From Haloechinothrix sp033042135 (GTDB lineage: Bacteria; Actinomycetota; Actinomycetes; Mycobacteriales; Pseudonocardiaceae), in assembly GCF_033042135.1 (NCBI RefSeq), contig NZ_WBXM01000002.1, positions 62,001 to 126,000 of the forward strand: DNA of 64,000 nt, read 5' to 3'. The first letter of the stretch is position 1. Each line of letters begins with the position of its first letter. The position numbers were made by a program, and so were the translations under genes. The notes beneath the pieces are model-generated. The model did no database searches, was not told the DNA's origin, and saw nothing but the letters and a program-made list of their open reading frames with translations. Below are positions 17,425-25,464 of this stretch, one piece after another.

Positions 17425-18231
17425 ATGTGCGAGACAATGTCGGCTGTGCCGTTTCCCCCACAGAACGCCGTGCCCGGCTGTGGCGATCCCCGTCCGGCCG
17501 ACCAGCACAGTATCGCCGAACTCGACAGCGCCATCACCGGCTGCGCCGCATGCGATCGGCTGGTGTCCTGGCGGGAACGGGTCGCACGCGACAAGCGTGC
17601 CGCTTACGCCGACCAGGCCTACTGGGGACGTCCGGTACCCGGATTCGGCCCAGCTGACGCGTCGCTGGCGATCGTGGGGTTGGCGCCTGCCGCGCACGGC
17701 GCCAACCGGACCGGGCGAATGTTCACGGGCGACCGGTCCGGCGACGTGCTCTACGCCGCGCTACACGCGGTGGGGATCGCCTCGCAGGCGGAGGCGACGC
17801 ACCGCGACGATGGGCTGAGCCTGTACGGCACCCGCATCACAGCGCCGGTGCGCTGCGCGCCGCCTGCGAACAAACCAACCCCTGGCGAGCGCGATACCTG
17901 TCAGCCGTGGCTGGTCAGGGAGTTCGAACTGCTGGCGCCGACGCTACGGACGGTCGTCGCGCTGGGAGCGTTCGGTTGGCAGTCCACGCTGCGGGTGCTC
18001 GCCGAGCTCGGCTGGCAGGTGCCGAAACCCCGCCCTCGGTTCGGGCATGGCGCCCACGTGGTGCTATCCGAGCACGACCGCCCTGACTTCCACATCGGGA
18101 AACAGTCCTGTGAACTGCACTTGTTCGGGTGTTTTCACGTGTCGCAGCAGAACACTTTCACCGGCAGGCTCACCCCGGCGATGTTGCGCGATGTGCTCGC
18201 CGATGCAGCACGCGCCGCGCGGCTTCGGTAA
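17425..18231 (+). CDS. Uracil-DNA glycosylase, family 5 (UdgB-like)
   Basis: 268 aa. Removes uracil and other deaminated bases from DNA. GLAPAAHGANRTGRMFTGD is the family 5 motif (A in place of the catalytic Asp/Asn of other families), and GCFHVSQQNTFTGRLTP is the C-terminal motif with the His and intercalating region. Four Cys residues, two near the N terminus (CAACD) and others at RCAPP and SCELH, fit the iron-sulfur cluster of the family. Possible starts are ATG 17425, ATG 17437 and GTG 17446; none has a clear ribosome binding site. Confidence 0.92.
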   Translation: MCETMSAVPFPPQNAVPGCGDPRPADQHSIAELDSAITGCAACDRLVSWRERVARDKRAAYADQAYWGRPVPGFGPADASLAIVGLAPAAHGANRTGRMFTGDRSGDVLYAALHAVGIASQAEATHRDDGLSLYGTRITAPVRCAPPANKPTPGERDTCQPWLVREFELLAPTLRTVVALGAFGWQSTLRVLAELGWQVPKPRPRFGHGAHVVLSEHDRPDFHIGKQSCELHLFGCFHVSQQNTFTGRLTPAMLRDVLADAARAARLR

Positions 18232-18302
18232 CGGTGGCGTGTTAGCTCACAGCACACCGGGCTCGGCTCGTGTTACTCGCGGTGAAGTGCAACGATGGCA
18301 TT

Positions 18303-19631
18303 ATGAGCGCACGTAAGTCCGAGCCGACCCGCATCCTGATCCTCGGGGGCGGCTACGTCGGCCTGTACACCGCGCTGGGCCTCCAGCGGAAGCTTCGCGC
18401 CAACGAGGCTTCGGTGACCGTCGTCGACCCCCAGCCGCACATGACCTACCAGCCCTTCCTGCCGGAAGCGGCCGCGGGTTCGGTCGAGCCGCGGCACGTG
18501 GTCGTGCCGCTACGACGTTCGCTCAAGCGCTGTCACGTGCTCACCGCCAGGGTGAACAAGATCGAGCACGAGCGCAGGGCGGTGACCGTCGAAGCCGCCG
18601 ACGGGCACATCCAGGAGCTGTCTTACGACGTGTTGGTGATCGCGCTCGGTTCCGTCGCGCGGTTGCTGCCGATCCCCGGGTTGGCCGAGCAGGGCATCGC
18701 GTTCAAGACTATCGGTGAGGCGATCTACCTGCGCAACCACGTGCTGTCGCGAATGGATCAAGCGTCCAGCACGCTGGATCCCGACCTGCGCAGGCGGCTG
18801 TTGACTTTCACCGTCGTCGGTGGCGGGTTCGCGGGTATCGAGGCGCTGGCGGAGCTGGAGGACATGGCCAAGTTCGCCTGCCGGTACTACGCCAACATCG
18901 GCCCGAACGACCTGCGCTGGGTACTCGTCGAAGGCGCGGGCCGGATCCTGCCCGAGGTCAGGGAGACCCTCGGCGTCTACACCGTGGAGCAGCTCGAACG
19001 GCGCGGTATCGAGGTCTACCTGTCGACGCTGGTGAACTCTATGGAGAACGGCCATGTCGTGCTGTCCGACGGCACCGAGTTCGACAGCGACACCATCATC
19101 TGGACCGCCGGTGTGAAGGCCAACCCGGTGCTGTCGTCCTCCGACCTGCCACTGCACCGGTCGGGGCGCGTGCAGGCCACGGCGGCGCTGCAGGTGGCAG
19201 GGCGGCCGGGGGCGTGGGCCGCTGGTGACTGCGCCGCGGTGCCCGATCTGTCCAAGACGGAGGACGACCCCACGGCGATCTGCCCGCCGAACGCGCAGCA
19301 CGCCGTGCGGCAGGCCCGGCATCTGACGAAGAACATCCTGCGTACGTTGCGGCATGGCCGGGCTAAGGACTACCACCACAAGAACGTGGGCTCGGTGGCC
19401 AGCCTCGGCCTGCACAAGGGCGTCGCCGATGTGTACAACATCAAGGCCAAGGGGTTCACGGCGTGGAGCATGCACCGCCTGTATCACGTCAGCCGCATGC
19501 CGACCTTCAACAAGAAGGCCCGCATCACCGCTGACTGGCTACTCGGCGGCCTGTTCCGCAGGGAAGTCGTGTCGATGGGGCAGATCAACGACCCGAAGGC
19601 GGAGTTCGCTCGAGTGTCGGCGCACGAGTAG
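18303..19631 (+). CDS. Type II NADH dehydrogenase-like oxidoreductase
   Basis: 442 aa FAD/NAD(P)-binding protein. The FAD dinucleotide motif LILGGGYVGLYTA is at the N terminus, a second NAD-binding motif VVGGGFAGIEALAEL is mid-protein, and TAGVKANPVL and AAGDCAAVPD are typical of NDH-2. NDH-2 passes electrons from NADH to menaquinone at the membrane without pumping protons; the C-terminal helices would give peripheral membrane attachment. Start ATG 18303, with a weak upstream ribosome binding site; an in-frame start at 18270 adds 11 residues. Confidence 0.9.
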   Translation: MSARKSEPTRILILGGGYVGLYTALGLQRKLRANEASVTVVDPQPHMTYQPFLPEAAAGSVEPRHVVVPLRRSLKRCHVLTARVNKIEHERRAVTVEAADGHIQELSYDVLVIALGSVARLLPIPGLAEQGIAFKTIGEAIYLRNHVLSRMDQASSTLDPDLRRRLLTFTVVGGGFAGIEALAELEDMAKFACRYYANIGPNDLRWVLVEGAGRILPEVRETLGVYTVEQLERRGIEVYLSTLVNSMENGHVVLSDGTEFDSDTIIWTAGVKANPVLSSSDLPLHRSGRVQATAALQVAGRPGAWAAGDCAAVPDLSKTEDDPTAICPPNAQHAVRQARHLTKNILRTLRHGRAKDYHHKNVGSVASLGLHKGVADVYNIKAKGFTAWSMHRLYHVSRMPTFNKKARITADWLLGGLFRREVVSMGQINDPKAEFARVSAHE

Positions 19632-19737
19632 TGAGGTGAACAACGCGTTCCCGTCGGCCGCCGCACGGAGCACTCGCGAGCTCGCGCGCCCTCGCCCGGG
19701 CGTGTAGCTGGCGAACGGCGCAGCTAAGCTCGTGAGT

Positions 19738-19811
19738 GCCCCCGTAGCCCAATTGGCAGAGGCGGTCGACTTAAAATCGATGCAGTGCCGGTTCGAGTCC
19801 GGTCGGGGGCA
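19738..19811 (+). tRNA. tRNA-Leu (UAA), short variable region
   Basis: A 74-nt cloverleaf: acceptor GCCCCCG/CGGGGGC with discriminator A, D-arm stem GCC/GGC with the 11-nt loop CAATTGGCAGA, anticodon loop CTTAAAA (anticodon UAA) on a 5-bp stem, variable region of only five bases, and T-arm with loop TTCGAGT. CCA is not encoded. The D-arm matches bacterial leucine tRNAs, but the class II long variable arm is absent. TTA codons, which it reads, occur in several housekeeping genes here (mazG, DUF501, metB, DUF255), so it is probably a general-use tRNA. Confidence 0.88.
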
Positions 19812-19826
19812 CTGGAAGGAGACTAT

Positions 19827-19850
19827 GCCGTCGCGGTCCGGCCCGACGGC
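19827..19850 (+). terminator. Hairpin after the tRNA gene
   Basis: Seven-bp stem (GCCGTCG at 19827-19833; CGACGGC at 19844-19850), 10-nt loop, starting 16 nt after the tRNA. A plausible terminator. The rest of the gap to 20155 has no recognised gene; it holds a palindrome at 20084-20093. Confidence 0.5.
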
Positions 19851-20083
19851 GCTGTTCACGGCCACGGCCTCTCCCAGCCGCAACTCCCAGTAAGCCGCCG
19901 TCGCTGAGCAGCGAGAGTGTCACTGCTCACATCGCCTGCGGTGACCTCCGCTCGGGGCGGCGTATCGGCGGAAGCTCGCGCTACTATCCCACAGGGGTGC
20001 GTGTTGTCAACGTATCCTCGGTGCCGAGCACCGCTTGCGGGGCACTGGCCCCACCATGAGCTGGAACATCAACCCGATTGTCA

Positions 20084-20093
20084 GTGTTAACAC
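20084..20093. promoter_or_regulatory. Palindrome GTGTTAACAC upstream of a small ORF
   Basis: A perfect 10-bp palindrome directly follows TTGTCA (20078-20083), a possible -35 hexamer, about 63 nt upstream of the 35-residue ORF. The surroundings are lower in GC than neighbouring coding DNA. It could be an operator for that ORF; no convincing -10 element was seen. Confidence 0.35.
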
Positions 20094-20155
20094 ACGTGGC
20101 GTCCGCGCCGACGTAACAAGCGGCAAGTCCATCCGAAGAAAGCGAGGTGACGGTC

Positions 20156-20263
20156 ATGCGCGCAGTGATCAAGAAGTTCTCGAGGTTTGTTACGGATCTG
20201 AACCGGGCACATGACGTCGCCCGCGGCTACAGCCCCTACCGTGGGGAGCGCCGGTTCCGGTGA
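20156..20263 (+). CDS. Candidate small basic protein, 35 aa
   Basis: ATG at 20156 lies 7 nt after GAGGTGA, a good ribosome binding site, and opens a 35-codon frame ending in TGA at 20261. The peptide starts MRAVIKKFSRFVTDLNRAHD and has 9 Arg and 2 Lys in 35 residues. The first 20 residues could form an amphipathic helix, and the tail is Tyr/Arg/Gly-rich. There is no signal peptide or Cys. A 14-bp-stem hairpin follows at 20320-20360, giving a self-contained transcription unit of ribosome binding site, ORF and terminator between the tRNA and the amidase gene. I do not recognise the family. A chance ORF cannot be excluded. Confidence 0.5.
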   Translation: MRAVIKKFSRFVTDLNRAHDVARGYSPYRGERRFR

Positions 20264-20319
20264 TGTCATGGCCACCGGCTCCGCGGCGGGGCCGGGTGGC
20301 TTGCCCAGTCGAAAAGTGA

Positions 20320-20360
20320 ACCGGGGTGCGGGGTCGGTGGACACGGCCCCGCACCCCGGT
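20320..20360. terminator. Strong hairpin terminator
   Basis: A 14-bp perfect stem (20320-20333 with 20347-20360) has a 13-nt loop. It follows the 35-residue ORF by 56 nt and precedes the amidase gene by 65 nt. Its position supports a separate transcription unit for the small ORF. Confidence 0.75.
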
Positions 20361-20425
20361 CGCTGTCCGCGGCAGGGATGCCCGGTGCGCGGGACCGCGA
20401 GCAGGGCAGCCGCTAGAGTCGCGCT

Positions 20426-21769
20426 ATGACTACTACCGCGTTCGAGTTGGCTGGCCGGGTCCGCTCCGGGGAAGTCGACCCCGTGGAGCTGATCGAGGAC
20501 ACTCTCGCACGAATCTCCGCAATGGACGGGCGGTACGGCGCGTTCCGCGCCGTGCTCGCCGAGTCTGCCCGGGCGGAGGCAGCAGCGCTGCGGCAACGCG
20601 ATGACCTCGATCGCCTCCCGCTCGCCGGGGTTCCGGTCGCGGTCAAGGACGTCGTCGAGGTGACCGGGCAAACCGCGTGCTGGGGCTCACAGGCATCCCC
20701 GACGGGCGAGGCCACCGACGACCACGTCCTGGTGGCCAGGCTGCGTGCCGCCGGTGCCGTCATTGTCGGGTTGACCAGGGTGCCGGAGCTGTGTATCTGG
20801 CCGTTCAGCGACGATCCCGAAGCGGTCGCCCGCAACCCGTGGAACACCCGCTACACCGCGGGCGGTTCCTCAGGCGGCAGCGGTGCCGCGGTGGCTTCCG
20901 GGATGGTTCCGGTGGCTCACGGCACCGACGGGCTCGGCTCGGTGCGGTTGCCCGCCGCGCTGTGTGGGCTCGTGGGCATCAAGCCGGGTACCGGCGTGAT
21001 CGCGGAACCCGAGGCGCCGAGCTGGTACGGCATGTCCACACACGGTTCGCTCGCGACGACGGTGGCCGATGCGGCGTTGCTGCTGTCGGTGATGGCGCAG
21101 CGCGACGACCTCGCTGAGGTCACCGAGCCGGTTTCGCCGCTACGTATCGCGGTCAGCACCCGCGCACCGCTCGGCACGCCGGTACCGCGCATGCTGCGCG
21201 ACCCGGTGACGGCGACCGCGGACGTGTTGCGGCAGGACGGGCACGTGGTCACCGGCGACACTCCCCGGTACGGGATCACCACTCCGGCGGGTCTGCTGGC
21301 CCGCTGGTTCGCAGGACCGGTCGCTGGCTCGCAGGGTTGGCCGGTCGCTCGGATGCAGCGGCGTACTCGGCGCCACCTGGCGTTCGGCCGCGCCGCGCTG
21401 CGGGCGAGGCTGGTGCGTGCCGACACGGCGCTCGGCTGGCAGCGTCGGGCGCGGGAGTTCTTCTCCGACTACGACGTGCTGCTGACCCCGACCTACGCCG
21501 CACCACCACCGAAGGCGGCGTGGTGGCACCGTCGTTCCTGGGCGCACAACGCGTTCCAGGCGATCCGGTTCGCACCGTTCACCGGACCGTGGAACCTGGC
21601 GGGGTTTCCCGCGATGAGTCTGCCGGCCGGGATCGGCCGCGATGGCGTGCCGCTCGGCGTGCAGCTGGTCGCCCCTCCTGACGGGGAAGCCACGCTGCTC
21701 GGTCTCGCGGCCGCAGTGGAACGTATGCTCGGTTGGCAGCGCACGGCGAGCGAAGCGGTGGGGAGCTAG
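20426..21769 (+). CDS. Amidase (amidase-signature family)
   Basis: 447 aa hydrolase with the Ser-cisSer-Lys triad: Lys74 in VAVKDVVEVTG, the cis-Ser in YTAGGSSGGSGAAVASG (about 148-149), and the nucleophile Ser172 in GTDGLGSVRLPA. The usual third Gly of the GTDGGGS loop is Leu here. The family includes GatA, but no gatB/gatC is nearby, so a stand-alone amidase acting on small amides is more likely. Start ATG 20426. It is convergent with the DivIVA-like gene, 24 nt apart. Confidence 0.9.
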   Translation: MTTTAFELAGRVRSGEVDPVELIEDTLARISAMDGRYGAFRAVLAESARAEAAALRQRDDLDRLPLAGVPVAVKDVVEVTGQTACWGSQASPTGEATDDHVLVARLRAAGAVIVGLTRVPELCIWPFSDDPEAVARNPWNTRYTAGGSSGGSGAAVASGMVPVAHGTDGLGSVRLPAALCGLVGIKPGTGVIAEPEAPSWYGMSTHGSLATTVADAALLLSVMAQRDDLAEVTEPVSPLRIAVSTRAPLGTPVPRMLRDPVTATADVLRQDGHVVTGDTPRYGITTPAGLLARWFAGPVAGSQGWPVARMQRRTRRHLAFGRAALRARLVRADTALGWQRRAREFFSDYDVLLTPTYAAPPPKAAWWHRRSWAHNAFQAIRFAPFTGPWNLAGFPAMSLPAGIGRDGVPLGVQLVAPPDGEATLLGLAAAVERMLGWQRTASEAVGS

Positions 21770-21793
21770 CTGCAGGGAGCAGCACGTCGCGGG

Positions 21794-22921
21794 TTAACCG
21801 TGGTCGGTGTCGGTGCGGGCTTCCCCCGTGCGGGCGCCTTCACCCGAGGTGGTGGTGGAACTCGCCTGGCCGGCCGACGTCTGCCGTGGCGGGGTCTGCG
21901 TGCGGGGCTGCCGCTGCGGCAGCTCACCACCCCCGGCGCGCCGTCCGCTACCTGCACCGTCTGCCTGCCAGTCTCGAGGGTCGGCCTGATCGTCGCGTGC
22001 GGTGCCGTCCCGGGCTCCTTCGCCGGGCTGCTCCTCGTCTTCCTCGACGCTCGGAATCGGGAGGTCTTCCTCCTCCAGGGGTTCGAGCGCCGACTCGCTG
22101 TCGGCCAGCACGTCGTCGGCGCGCTTGAGGCTGTCCCTTGCCCGGGTGCTGATCGCGGAGAGCCGGTCGACGACCGCGTTGGCTTCGGCGATGGTGCGGT
22201 CGGCTTCCTGCTGGGCGTGCGCGATCCGCTGCTTGGCTTCCTCCGCCGCCTCGGCGAGCCGCCGCTCCGCCTGGTTCTTGCTCGCGGTCTGCTGGTCGGC
22301 GATGTACTTTTCCAGCGCGCTGCGCTGGGACGTCATCGAGGCGTCGAACTCCTGCTCGATGTGGCGTCGCTTGCGCTCTTCCTCCTCGTCGAGCTGCTGC
22401 CTGCGGCGGACCGCTTCCGTGGTGAGCTTCTGCACCTCGACCCTGGTCTCCTCCAGCGCCGCTCGGTGCTGCGCGTGTAGTTGCTCGGCTTGTTTGTCGA
22501 GCTCTTTGAGTAGCGAGCGGTATCGCTCCCGCAGCGCGATCGACGCCTCGGCGGTTTCCTTCCACCGCTCCTCGGCGGCGGCTTGGGCGCGCGTGGTGAT
22601 CTCATCGGCCTGCATGTAGGCCAGGTGCCCCACCCGCTGCATCCGCTCGTCGAGATCCTCGAGACGCTCTGGGGGCTCCAGCAGCTCTTCCACCCGGGAC
22701 TGCAGCTGACCGTTCTCGGTGCGCAGTGTGTCGAGCTTTTCGGTCAGCGAGTTCACCTGTGCCCGCGCCGAGTCCCGGTCCTCGATGAGGCGTCGCACGG
22801 TGGTTTCGAGGTTCGCCAGGTATTCGCGTACCTGGTTCCGGTCGAAACCGTTCCACACGTGGTCGAACTCGCGCTGTAAGGGCGTCACGGCGTCGTCTCG
22901 CTTCGGGCTGGGCGAAGTCAT
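21794..22921 (-). CDS. DivIVA-like coiled-coil protein
   Basis: 375 aa. The N terminus has a DivIVA-type motif (TPLQREFDHVWNGFDRNQVREYLANLE), followed by a nearly continuous, heptad-rich coiled coil to about residue 285 with long Ala/Glu/Arg/Gln stretches, and a disordered acidic then Ser/Thr/Gly-rich tail. DivIVA proteins in actinobacteria mark cell poles or division sites. This one is longer at the C terminus than Wag31 and is not in the usual division gene cluster, so it is a paralogue whose partner is unknown. Start ATG at 22921. Confidence 0.85.
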   Translation of the reverse strand: MTSPSPKRDDAVTPLQREFDHVWNGFDRNQVREYLANLETTVRRLIEDRDSARAQVNSLTEKLDTLRTENGQLQSRVEELLEPPERLEDLDERMQRVGHLAYMQADEITTRAQAAAEERWKETAEASIALRERYRSLLKELDKQAEQLHAQHRAALEETRVEVQKLTTEAVRRRQQLDEEEERKRRHIEQEFDASMTSQRSALEKYIADQQTASKNQAERRLAEAAEEAKQRIAHAQQEADRTIAEANAVVDRLSAISTRARDSLKRADDVLADSESALEPLEEEDLPIPSVEEDEEQPGEGARDGTARDDQADPRDWQADGAGSGRRAGGGELPQRQPRTQTPPRQTSAGQASSTTTSGEGARTGEARTDTDHG

Positions 22922-23007
22922 GCTTCGACGTTACCTGCGTACGGTGAGTTGTGGTCGTCCGGCGCGGCCGCCACCCCAGGATGTGTACCGCCCCTCCAGC
23001 CTAGCGG

Positions 23008-23086
23008 TTGGTCCACCCACTGTCCGGCGGGCGGTGCCCCTTCTGGGGTGGCGACCGCCGGAGCATTGTCTCGGCGGGTGGACCAA
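23008..23086. repeat. Nested inverted repeats, structured intergenic element
   Basis: Outer perfect 11-bp arms (TTGGTCCACCC at 23008-23018; complement at 23076-23086) enclose inner 7-bp arms (CCGGCGG at 23024-23030; CCGCCGG at 23055-23061) and a CCCC/GGGG hairpin with a TTCT loop (23037-23048). On the minus strand it lies 45 nt after the acyl-CoA reductase stop and 87 nt before the DivIVA-like start, so it could be a terminator of the former or a structured leader of the latter. Confidence 0.65.
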
Positions 23087-23130
23087 AGCTTGGGAGGAGT
23101 ACTGCGGGTGGGAGCCGGCGGGTTGCCCGC

Positions 23131-25125
23131 TTACCAGTGGAAGCCTCGGGTGAGCTTGACCAGTGCCGCGGCGGCACGGCCGAGCTGTTGCTCGCCGCGG
23201 CCGATCTTGAGTTTGCCCTCTCCTCCCGCGGCCACCGAATCGGGGAACACGCGGAAGGCCTGGTATGCCACGGCGTCGACCAACCCGGGTGCCACGGTGT
23301 AGGCAGCGTTGATGAGCTGCCCGCTTGGGGTGCCGATGTGCTTGGGGCGTTTCGTCAGCGCCTCCACCACCATGTCCGCCGCTTGCTCAGGGGATTTGGT
23401 GGGGAACGCGTCGTAGAGCTTGGTCGGCCGGATCATCGGCGTGCGCACCAGCGGCATGTGGATGGTGGTGAAGGAGACCCCGTCGCCGTGCATCTCCACC
23501 GCGGCGATCTTGCTGAAATAGTCCAGCGCCGCTTTCGACGCCACGTATGCCGAGAATCTCGGCGCGATGCCCTGTACGCCGATCGACGAGATGTTGACTA
23601 TGTGTCCGAACTTGCGCCCGGTCATATGTGGGAGCAGGCCGAGGATCAGCCGTACGGCGCCGAAATAGTTGATGGCCATGGCGCGCTCGTAATCGTGTAT
23701 GCGGTCGTAGGACAGCCGGATGGAGCGGCGGATGGACCGTCCCGCATTGTTGACCAGCATGTCCACCCGCCCATGATCGGCGAGCATCGCGTCGATGGTC
23801 TTGGTCACCGACTCGTCGTCGGTGAGGTCACATGGATATACGGAGGCCTGGCCACCCGCTTGGACGATCTCCGTGCGCACCTCTTCCAGCTCGGCTCGCC
23901 TGCGCGCGACCAGCAGCGGGTAGGCCCCCTCGGCCGCGACGCGCAGCGCGGTGGCCCGCCCGATCCCGGAGGACGCACCGGTGATCACCACCCGCCTGCC
24001 GTCGAGCACACCGCCCGGCCCGTGCTTGCGGGCACGGTAGGGGTCGAGGTGCTCGCTCCAGTAGGCCCACAGCGATGCCGCGTATTCGGCGAGCCGGGGG
24101 ACCTCGATGCCGTCGGCAGCGAGGTGCTTGCGTGTTTCCACCGAGGCGAACACCGAGGGGAACGCGAGGTTGTCCAGCAGTACTGGTGGCAGGCCGACCC
24201 GCTCCAGCAGCGCGTCGCGGGCGATGGTCACGCCGGGGACGTAATCGGACATCTTCGCCAGCCGCAGGATGTTCTTGCTCAGCGATTCGCCGAGCTCGGC
24301 GGTGATGGTCGGCGCGCCAGCGGCACGGGCGAACGCGTTGTACACCGAGGTCACCGGCTGGGGCTCCGGGTTGACGAGGTGGAACGCGCGGTGATTGAGC
24401 CCTTCCTTACGCACCAGCGCGTGCAGCGCCTTGGCGACGTAGTCCACCGGGACGATGTTCGTGTCACCGATGTCCGGGGCGACGGCGGGCAAGCTCGGCA
24501 GCGAGGTCAGCTTGGCGATCGCGGGGAACAGGTAGTACGGGCCGTCGATCTTGTCCATCTCGCCGGTGCCGGAGTGGCCGACGACCACGGCGGGTCGGTA
24601 GACGCGCCACGGCACGGCCGACTGGGCGCGCACCAACCGTTCGGATTCGAACTTCGTTCGATGGTACGGGGTGGGAAGCTGCTGGCCCACGTCGAACATG
24701 TCCTCGGTGAAGGTGCCGCGATAGTCGCCTGCGACTGCCACCGACGACACGTGGTGCAGGCAACCCGCTTCGATGGCCTGGCACAGCGCGATGACGTTCG
24801 CCGTGCCGTCGACGTTGGCTCGGACGTTGCTCTCGTCGTCGGCGGTGAGGTCGTACAGGGCGGCGAGGTGTACGACGTTGTCGACGTTGCCGCGGAGCGC
24901 TTCGAGCTCGTCGGCGGTCATGCCGAGTCGCTCCGTCGTCACGTCGCCGGTGACCGTGGTGATCTTGTCGGCGTTCGGCCAGCGGGCGCTGAGCTTGGTG
25001 ATCTTTCCTTCGGAGCCGGGGCGCACCGCCAGCCATACCCGCTCGGTGTCCGGATCGGCGAGGATCAGCTCCACGTAGTGCCTGCCGATCAGTCCGGTCG
25101 CGCCCGTTACCAGGTAGGTGGTCAT
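23131..25125 (-). CDS. Two-domain short-chain dehydrogenase, fatty acyl-CoA reductase-like
   Basis: 664 aa fusion. The N-terminal extended SDR domain (about 1-370) begins TTYLVTGATGLIGRHYVE and has the active-site YHRTK motif. The C-terminal classical SDR domain (about 377-664) begins VVITGASSGIGRA, with NNAG, the catalytic Ser in NISSIG and YVASK. This arrangement matches mycobacterial AcrA1-type reductases (Rv3391) that convert long-chain acyl-CoA to aldehyde or alcohol for wax-ester or cell-envelope lipids. ATG at 25125 has GGAGGAGG upstream; the longer frame to 25293 is rejected. Confidence 0.88.
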   Translation of the reverse strand: MTTYLVTGATGLIGRHYVELILADPDTERVWLAVRPGSEGKITKLSARWPNADKITTVTGDVTTERLGMTADELEALRGNVDNVVHLAALYDLTADDESNVRANVDGTANVIALCQAIEAGCLHHVSSVAVAGDYRGTFTEDMFDVGQQLPTPYHRTKFESERLVRAQSAVPWRVYRPAVVVGHSGTGEMDKIDGPYYLFPAIAKLTSLPSLPAVAPDIGDTNIVPVDYVAKALHALVRKEGLNHRAFHLVNPEPQPVTSVYNAFARAAGAPTITAELGESLSKNILRLAKMSDYVPGVTIARDALLERVGLPPVLLDNLAFPSVFASVETRKHLAADGIEVPRLAEYAASLWAYWSEHLDPYRARKHGPGGVLDGRRVVITGASSGIGRATALRVAAEGAYPLLVARRRAELEEVRTEIVQAGGQASVYPCDLTDDESVTKTIDAMLADHGRVDMLVNNAGRSIRRSIRLSYDRIHDYERAMAINYFGAVRLILGLLPHMTGRKFGHIVNISSIGVQGIAPRFSAYVASKAALDYFSKIAAVEMHGDGVSFTTIHMPLVRTPMIRPTKLYDAFPTKSPEQAADMVVEALTKRPKHIGTPSGQLINAAYTVAPGLVDAVAYQAFRVFPDSVAAGGEGKLKIGRGEQQLGRAAAALVKLTRGFHW

Positions 25126-25186
25126 CGGTCCTCCTCCGGTCGGCTCCGTCGCGCGTTCGCCGAGCACTCGGCGCGCTGCGTCGGTG

Positions 25187-25215
25187 TTTGTAGCATTCTG
25201 CTCCATCACCTCTAA
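25187..25215 (-). promoter_or_regulatory. Candidate promoter of the acyl-CoA reductase gene
   Basis: On the minus strand TTAGAG (25215-25210) and TACAAA (25192-25187) are spaced by 17 nt, giving a 5' leader of about 55 nt before the ATG at 25125. It lies in the 339-nt divergent gap before the Bax-inhibitor gene. For that plus-strand gene I see only weak boxes, such as TTGACG at 25325-25330. Confidence 0.4.
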
Positions 25216-25464
25216 CGAAGCCACTACCGAGCAGCTACGGTGCGCTACGTTACGGTCACGCGTGCGGCAGCTCCTGTGATCGACCTGCCTCACCGGGCCG
25301 CGCGTGCCGTTGATCGCGATGGGATTGACGTGCGCAGTGTCCGTTACGGGTAAGCTGAGCGCTGTGTGGTCAGGGAACCGGCCGCTCGCCGCGGCCGTTG
25401 TACCCAGTACATGCTATGACCTCGATAGTCCCCGAAACGTGCGAGCAGATCCAGGAGGATCCAG

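Noticed and set aside
19738..20425. tRNA gene as an integration (att) site
   Set aside because: No integrase, no repeated 3' tRNA fragment and no phage-like genes are seen downstream; the neighbouring genes are chromosomal.
20426..21769. GatA subunit of Glu-tRNA(Gln) amidotransferase
   Set aside because: No gatB or gatC nearby, and the GTDGGGS loop differs; a stand-alone amidase is more likely.
23008..25215. 735-codon open frame on the plus strand, opposite the acyl-CoA reductase gene
   Set aside because: The minus-strand frame encodes two complete SDR domains with all motifs; the plus frame is an antisense shadow caused by high third-position GC, and its product is low-complexity His/Gly/Val-rich.
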